From Cephalothrix simula (Eukaryota; Nemertea; Palaeonemertea; Archinemertea; Cephalotrichidae), in the NCBI GenBank assembly GCA_035591015.1, contig JAXIUW010223619.1, forward strand, positions 1 through 10,483: a stretch of DNA of 10,483 nucleotides. Direction: 5' to 3'. Positions 7,766-10,483 of this stretch are shown one piece after another; position 1 is the stretch's first letter, and every line of letters begins with the position of its first letter. The notes under the pieces were generated by a model, which did not search any database, had not been told where the DNA came from, and saw only the letters and a program-made list of their open reading frames with translations. Both the position numbers and the translations under genes were made by a program.

Positions 7766-7872
7766 AGTAATAGCATGGCTTTTTTGGGGCTATACGAGGA
7801 AGTAGCGCACTCTGGGCTCACGCCCCTCGTGCCCAACTGCCTCGTATAGCCCCCAAAAGCCATGCTATAACT
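7766..7872. repeat. Long GC-rich hairpin with tetraloop
   Basis: The two halves pair almost end to end: AGTAATAGCATGGC with GCCATGCTATAACT (one mismatch), GGGGCTATACGAGG with CCTCGTATAGCCCC, GCAC (7807-7810) with GTGC (7829-7832), and GGGC (7814-7817) with GCCC (7822-7825), closing on the loop TCAC (7818-7821). The stem has only a few mismatches and one 1-nt length difference. It stands out sharply from the AT-rich arrays on both sides. It could be the core of a MITE, or a hairpin RNA source if transcribed. Confidence 0.85.
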
Positions 7873-7878
7873 CTTAAC

Positions 7879-8040
7879 TTATTACATCTATTTATTGCAA
7901 ATTATTACTTCTATTACCAATTACTTTTATTACCAATCATTACTTTTATTACCAACCAGTAATTTTGCTGCAAATTATTACTTTTTGCCAATTATTTTTT
8001 TACTTAAAATTATTACTTTTATTACTTTATTACTTTTATT
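7879..8040 (+). repeat. Degenerate ATTAC repeat array, right block
   Basis: Units of about 18-20 bp resembling ATTACTTTTATTACCAAT repeat several times, degrading into T-rich sequence at the 3' end. The first unit (CTTATTACATCTATT) matches one in the left block in the same orientation, so the two blocks probably formed a single array before the hairpin came between them. The open frame read through here is repeat translation and not a gene. Confidence 0.7.
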
Positions 8041-8392
8041 GCGTAGTTACGGCACACCAAAAGTGGAAGTGATGTCCCCTTTGCAATCCTTTGCTATGTA
8101 AACCAAAATAGCATCGTAAAATTCTATTTAAAATTTTATTTCTGTTATTTTTTACAGCACATGCACCAGACATTTTTTGTTTTTAAAGTTAACAGATTTG
8201 CCCATGTTTCCTCTTAGCACAAGATTGTTGCTAGAAGCTAGTTACTAGATGTATTGATTACATAAAATATTCAACGAAAACACCCACAGTGAGTTGAGTA
8301 AGAAGGTCGTTGGCTATTATGTTATCTTTATCATCTGATAAGTTCTGTGTGATACTCTGTGACAATTCTATAGAAAAGAATACTGCAAAAAG

Positions 8393-8730
8393 TAGGAACA
8401 CTATCTGAACACAAAAAGATGTTCTAATTGTCCCACTTGTTCTAATTGTGAACTCTAGAACATCTGATGGACATGGTTAGGACATATTAGAACATTTATC
8501 ACGCCAGCATATCACGCTTAGAACATTAAACATCTTTCAGAACACTTTTGAGCATAACAAAACGTTTCTAGAACACCAGGTGTTCCACTGATGCGTCAGT
8601 AGAACATCAGGTGTTCTAGAGATGTTTTTTGATGTTCTGAAAGATGTTAAATGTTCCGAAAATGACCTTTATAGTGTTCTATAAATGCTTAAAATAATGT
8701 AGTGTCTCACATATGTTCTCAGTGTTCTAA
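8393..8730. mobile_element. GAACA/TGTTC foldback element
   Basis: The element is dense in GAACA on its left half and TGTTC on its right half, forming a long imperfect palindrome centred near 8593 (ACTGATGCGTCAGT). AACATCTTTCAGAACA in the left arm (from 8530) pairs with TGTTCTGAAAGATGTT in the right arm (from 8633). TAGAACACCAGGTGTTCC (from 8570) lies opposite TAGAACATCAGGTGTTCTA. The outer ends, GGAACACT near 8395 and AGTGTTCT near 8721, also match inversely. There is no coding capacity. It looks like a non-autonomous foldback transposon. Exact ends and target duplication are uncertain. Confidence 0.72.
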
Positions 8731-9286
8731 ATTAAATGTAAGTGGTACAGTTAGAAAATATTTTTTTGTGTTCCTGTTTGGCCTTTTGATTTTTCAGTGA
8801 AATCAATGGAGAACAAATACATGTAGAATTAATCTTTAAGAAACTTAATTTTGAAAAAAAATTTTTTGCACCCTAAATTTCCATTTTTATAGTAGAAAAT
8901 CAATATTTTTCTAAAGATTTTTGGCTTCAATTGCCTTTTACCATAACAGTGGGTTTTAAAAGTTTAATGTGACATTCTAAAGAATAAAAAACCATTATTG
9001 TTAATTAATTTAGCGACCATTCTAAACTAATTGACCCCCTGGTGCATTTAGTGTCATTTTCTATTTCTTGTATTTATATTTTGCGCCATTCTTTGTTAAT
9101 GAACACGCGATATGCATTTAAGTGGCTAAAAACTGTTTTTTGTTTTCTTCCTTAAGGGCCTTATGTGGGAAGCGTGCTAAATCCTCTTCAATTTTTCCAT
9201 ATCCATATTTTGCCAATTTGCTACATTATTTCTGCGTGAGATTCCCCAAAACCATGGTGTTGTTCATGAAATTAGTTGATGGGGCG

Positions 9287-9318
9287 CTAATATAATAAGT
9301 ACGGGCAAATTATATTAG
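9287..9318. repeat. Perfect 10-bp inverted repeat
   Basis: CTAATATAAT (9287-9296) and ATTATATTAG (9309-9318) are exact reverse complements around a 12-nt spacer. This could be a dimer binding site or a small hairpin. There is no context to choose between them. Confidence 0.6.
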
Positions 9319-9569
9319 ATTGATCTCTTACTGCCATGCCAGAATTATGATCAAGTTTTGCGGTAATGGGCAATGTGTGATCACATTGTATTCCTTGCTG
9401 TTTCATCTCCTGTCCTAACAACCTGCTAGTTGTATTAAAGCAAATGAGCAGTATTATTTCCTAACAGTTACATGTATACTTGCGCATTTTTTTCGTACTA
9501 AATTTGCGCTAGTATTTTTTGCGCAAAAGTTTGCGCAAAACACAGTATTTGTTATGTATTCTGGTATAA

Positions 9570-9581
9570 TGCGCATGCGCA
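9570..9581. promoter_or_regulatory. NRF1-like palindrome TGCGCATGCGCA
   Basis: The 12-bp perfect palindrome TGCGCATGCGCA matches the NRF1 consensus (YGCGCAYGCGCR) known from animal promoters. It ends a 100-bp stretch with several GCGCA/TGCGC motifs in otherwise AT-rich DNA. No gene start is visible beside it in this window, so a promoter role is unproven. Confidence 0.4.
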
Positions 9582-10483
9582 CTTTTTTAAAAATTATATA
9601 TATTTTCTTAAATGTCGCTCATTTTGGTCACATTCGTTATGTGCAATATATGTGCAATCGTCAAGAGTGCAATATATTTCGGGTAGAGTTAATCTTGTCA
9701 TATGTGTAATGATGATCTCTTTATTTTTGTTTTTTTATTATTTTGTTTTACATGGCGAACTTCTCCCACCGATTTTCGTCCCATTCTTGTATATATTTGT
9801 TTATTTTTACTTTTGATCTAATTCCTCTAGCGGGAGAAAATCAAACTAGAGCTATATGAACAAAATTTTTGTACAGAGATTTGGTATATATGAGCGAATT
9901 ATTTAAATGTAGGTCATATTATATGCACTATTTGACGTAAAAATTCTATTGTTTTGTATGTGACCTGTCTGCAGCCGCTGCGTCTGAAAAATCGATACTG
10001 TGCTGGAGAGAGTTCAAATACGACACGATTCGGTTTTCCGTCCAATTTTGTATATTAAAATAATGTACATAATTACAATTTCTCACGTCATATTATACAT
10101 AAAATTAATATTAAATGTAAAATTTTGTATATAAAAAGAATTATAAATATTTATTTAAATGAATAATTTGTTAAATATTACACAGAGTGTACAGCATGGA
10201 AAATGCGGTTTATAAGATGTGAAATTGAAAATAAAAAATTCAATAATATCTAAATTTTATATTATCATTTTTTAAAGTATATCTCATTTCTCGGCAAGAT
10301 AATTTGATAAAGAATAAGTGAAATCCAAAGAATTAATACATGTACCTCTTTTTCAAGAATGTCTAATTTTGGCGCAGTTTGAAGTAGTGGTAGTGATAGA
10401 AATGTACAAAAAAGTGTTGTTATAAGTGACGGTTATAATAATACTGTATATTGAATATATACTGCTAATTGATAAATCTGTTC

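Larger units (their letters stand above)
7509..8080. mobile_element. Composite MITE-like element with ATTAC arrays
   Basis: The ends are inverted repeats: AGGGGACGTCACTT at 7509-7522 and the reverse complement of AGGGGACATCACTT at 8067-8080, one mismatch in 14. Both are flanked outside by TTG (7506-7508 and 8081-8083), a possible 3-bp target duplication, though weak. Between them lie two AT-rich arrays of ATTAC-containing units in the same orientation (7571-7690 and 7879-8040) and, near the middle, a GC-rich hairpin (7766-7872). There is no credible coding region. It may be one non-autonomous element with internal repeats, or an older element into which the hairpin was inserted. The superfamily is not assignable by eye. 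Confidence 0.6.
8731..10483. other. Downstream noncoding region
   Basis: This AT-rich DNA has no supported gene on either strand. It holds a 10-bp perfect inverted repeat (9287-9318), a 7-bp inverted repeat CAATGTG/CACATTG (9371-9388), a run of GCGCA-type motifs ending in an NRF1-like palindrome (9484-9581), and several GTGCAATAT copies. Homeodomain-like TAATTAAT is present near 9002. The last 500 bases are particularly AT-rich and featureless. Confidence 0.55.

Noticed and set aside
7571-8040. CRISPR-like array
   Set aside because: The units are degenerate, contiguous and AT-rich, with no constant repeat and unique-spacer pattern. The context is a eukaryotic genome.
7895-8101. 68-codon + strand ORF
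   Set aside because: It is a translation of the ATTAC repeat array and the right end of the composite element.
8570-8620. Glucocorticoid-type response elements in the GAACA/TGTTC foldback
   Set aside because: The half-sites are separated by five bases, not three, and occur as parts of a transposon-like palindrome.

Overview
The window is AT-rich animal genomic DNA with one recognisable protein-coding gene, a class IV POU homeobox transcription factor (POU4 / Brn-3 / acj6 / unc-86 family). The gene lies on the + strand in two coding exons. A GT-AG intron, a long 3' UTR-like tail and many foldback (MITE-like) repeats mark it as eukaryotic. The divergent N-terminus and linker, the AT-rich composition, the enrichment of the 8-mer TACATGTA and the palindromic MITEs suggest a marine invertebrate, most likely a lophotrochozoan such as a bivalve or other mollusc. 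That placement is inference, not proof.

Layout. Bases 1-2930 are upstream noncoding DNA with a 31-bp tandem duplication, a faint decayed coding-like stretch on the minus strand, an old diverged duplication and clusters of GCGCA motifs. Bases 2930-3193 are a locally GC-richer promoter/5'-leader region with a palindromic E-box and a small uORF. Coding exon 1 (3194-3316, 41 codons) holds a divergent version of the POU4 N-terminus. The intron (3317-5653) carries a small hairpin-forming repeat and a ~665-bp near-palindromic foldback element with two perfect CRE octamers. Coding exon 2 (5654-6547) encodes the POU-IV box, a His/Met/Asn-rich linker, the POU-specific domain and the POU homeodomain, giving a predicted product of 338 aa. 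The 3' UTR probably runs to a polyadenylation site after 7120 or 7230.

Beyond the gene there is a composite element (7509-8080) with short terminal inverted repeats, ATTAC-type arrays and a GC-rich ~107-nt hairpin closed by a tetraloop. It is followed by a GAACA/TGTTC-rich foldback element (8393-8730) and then AT-rich DNA with scattered palindromes, including an NRF1-like site. I see no second intact gene, no tRNA or rRNA, and no CRISPR array.

The points most worth following are the hairpin-forming elements in and around a neural selector gene, the intronic CRE-bearing MITE, the in-frame upstream ATG/uORF arrangement, and the unusual first exon.
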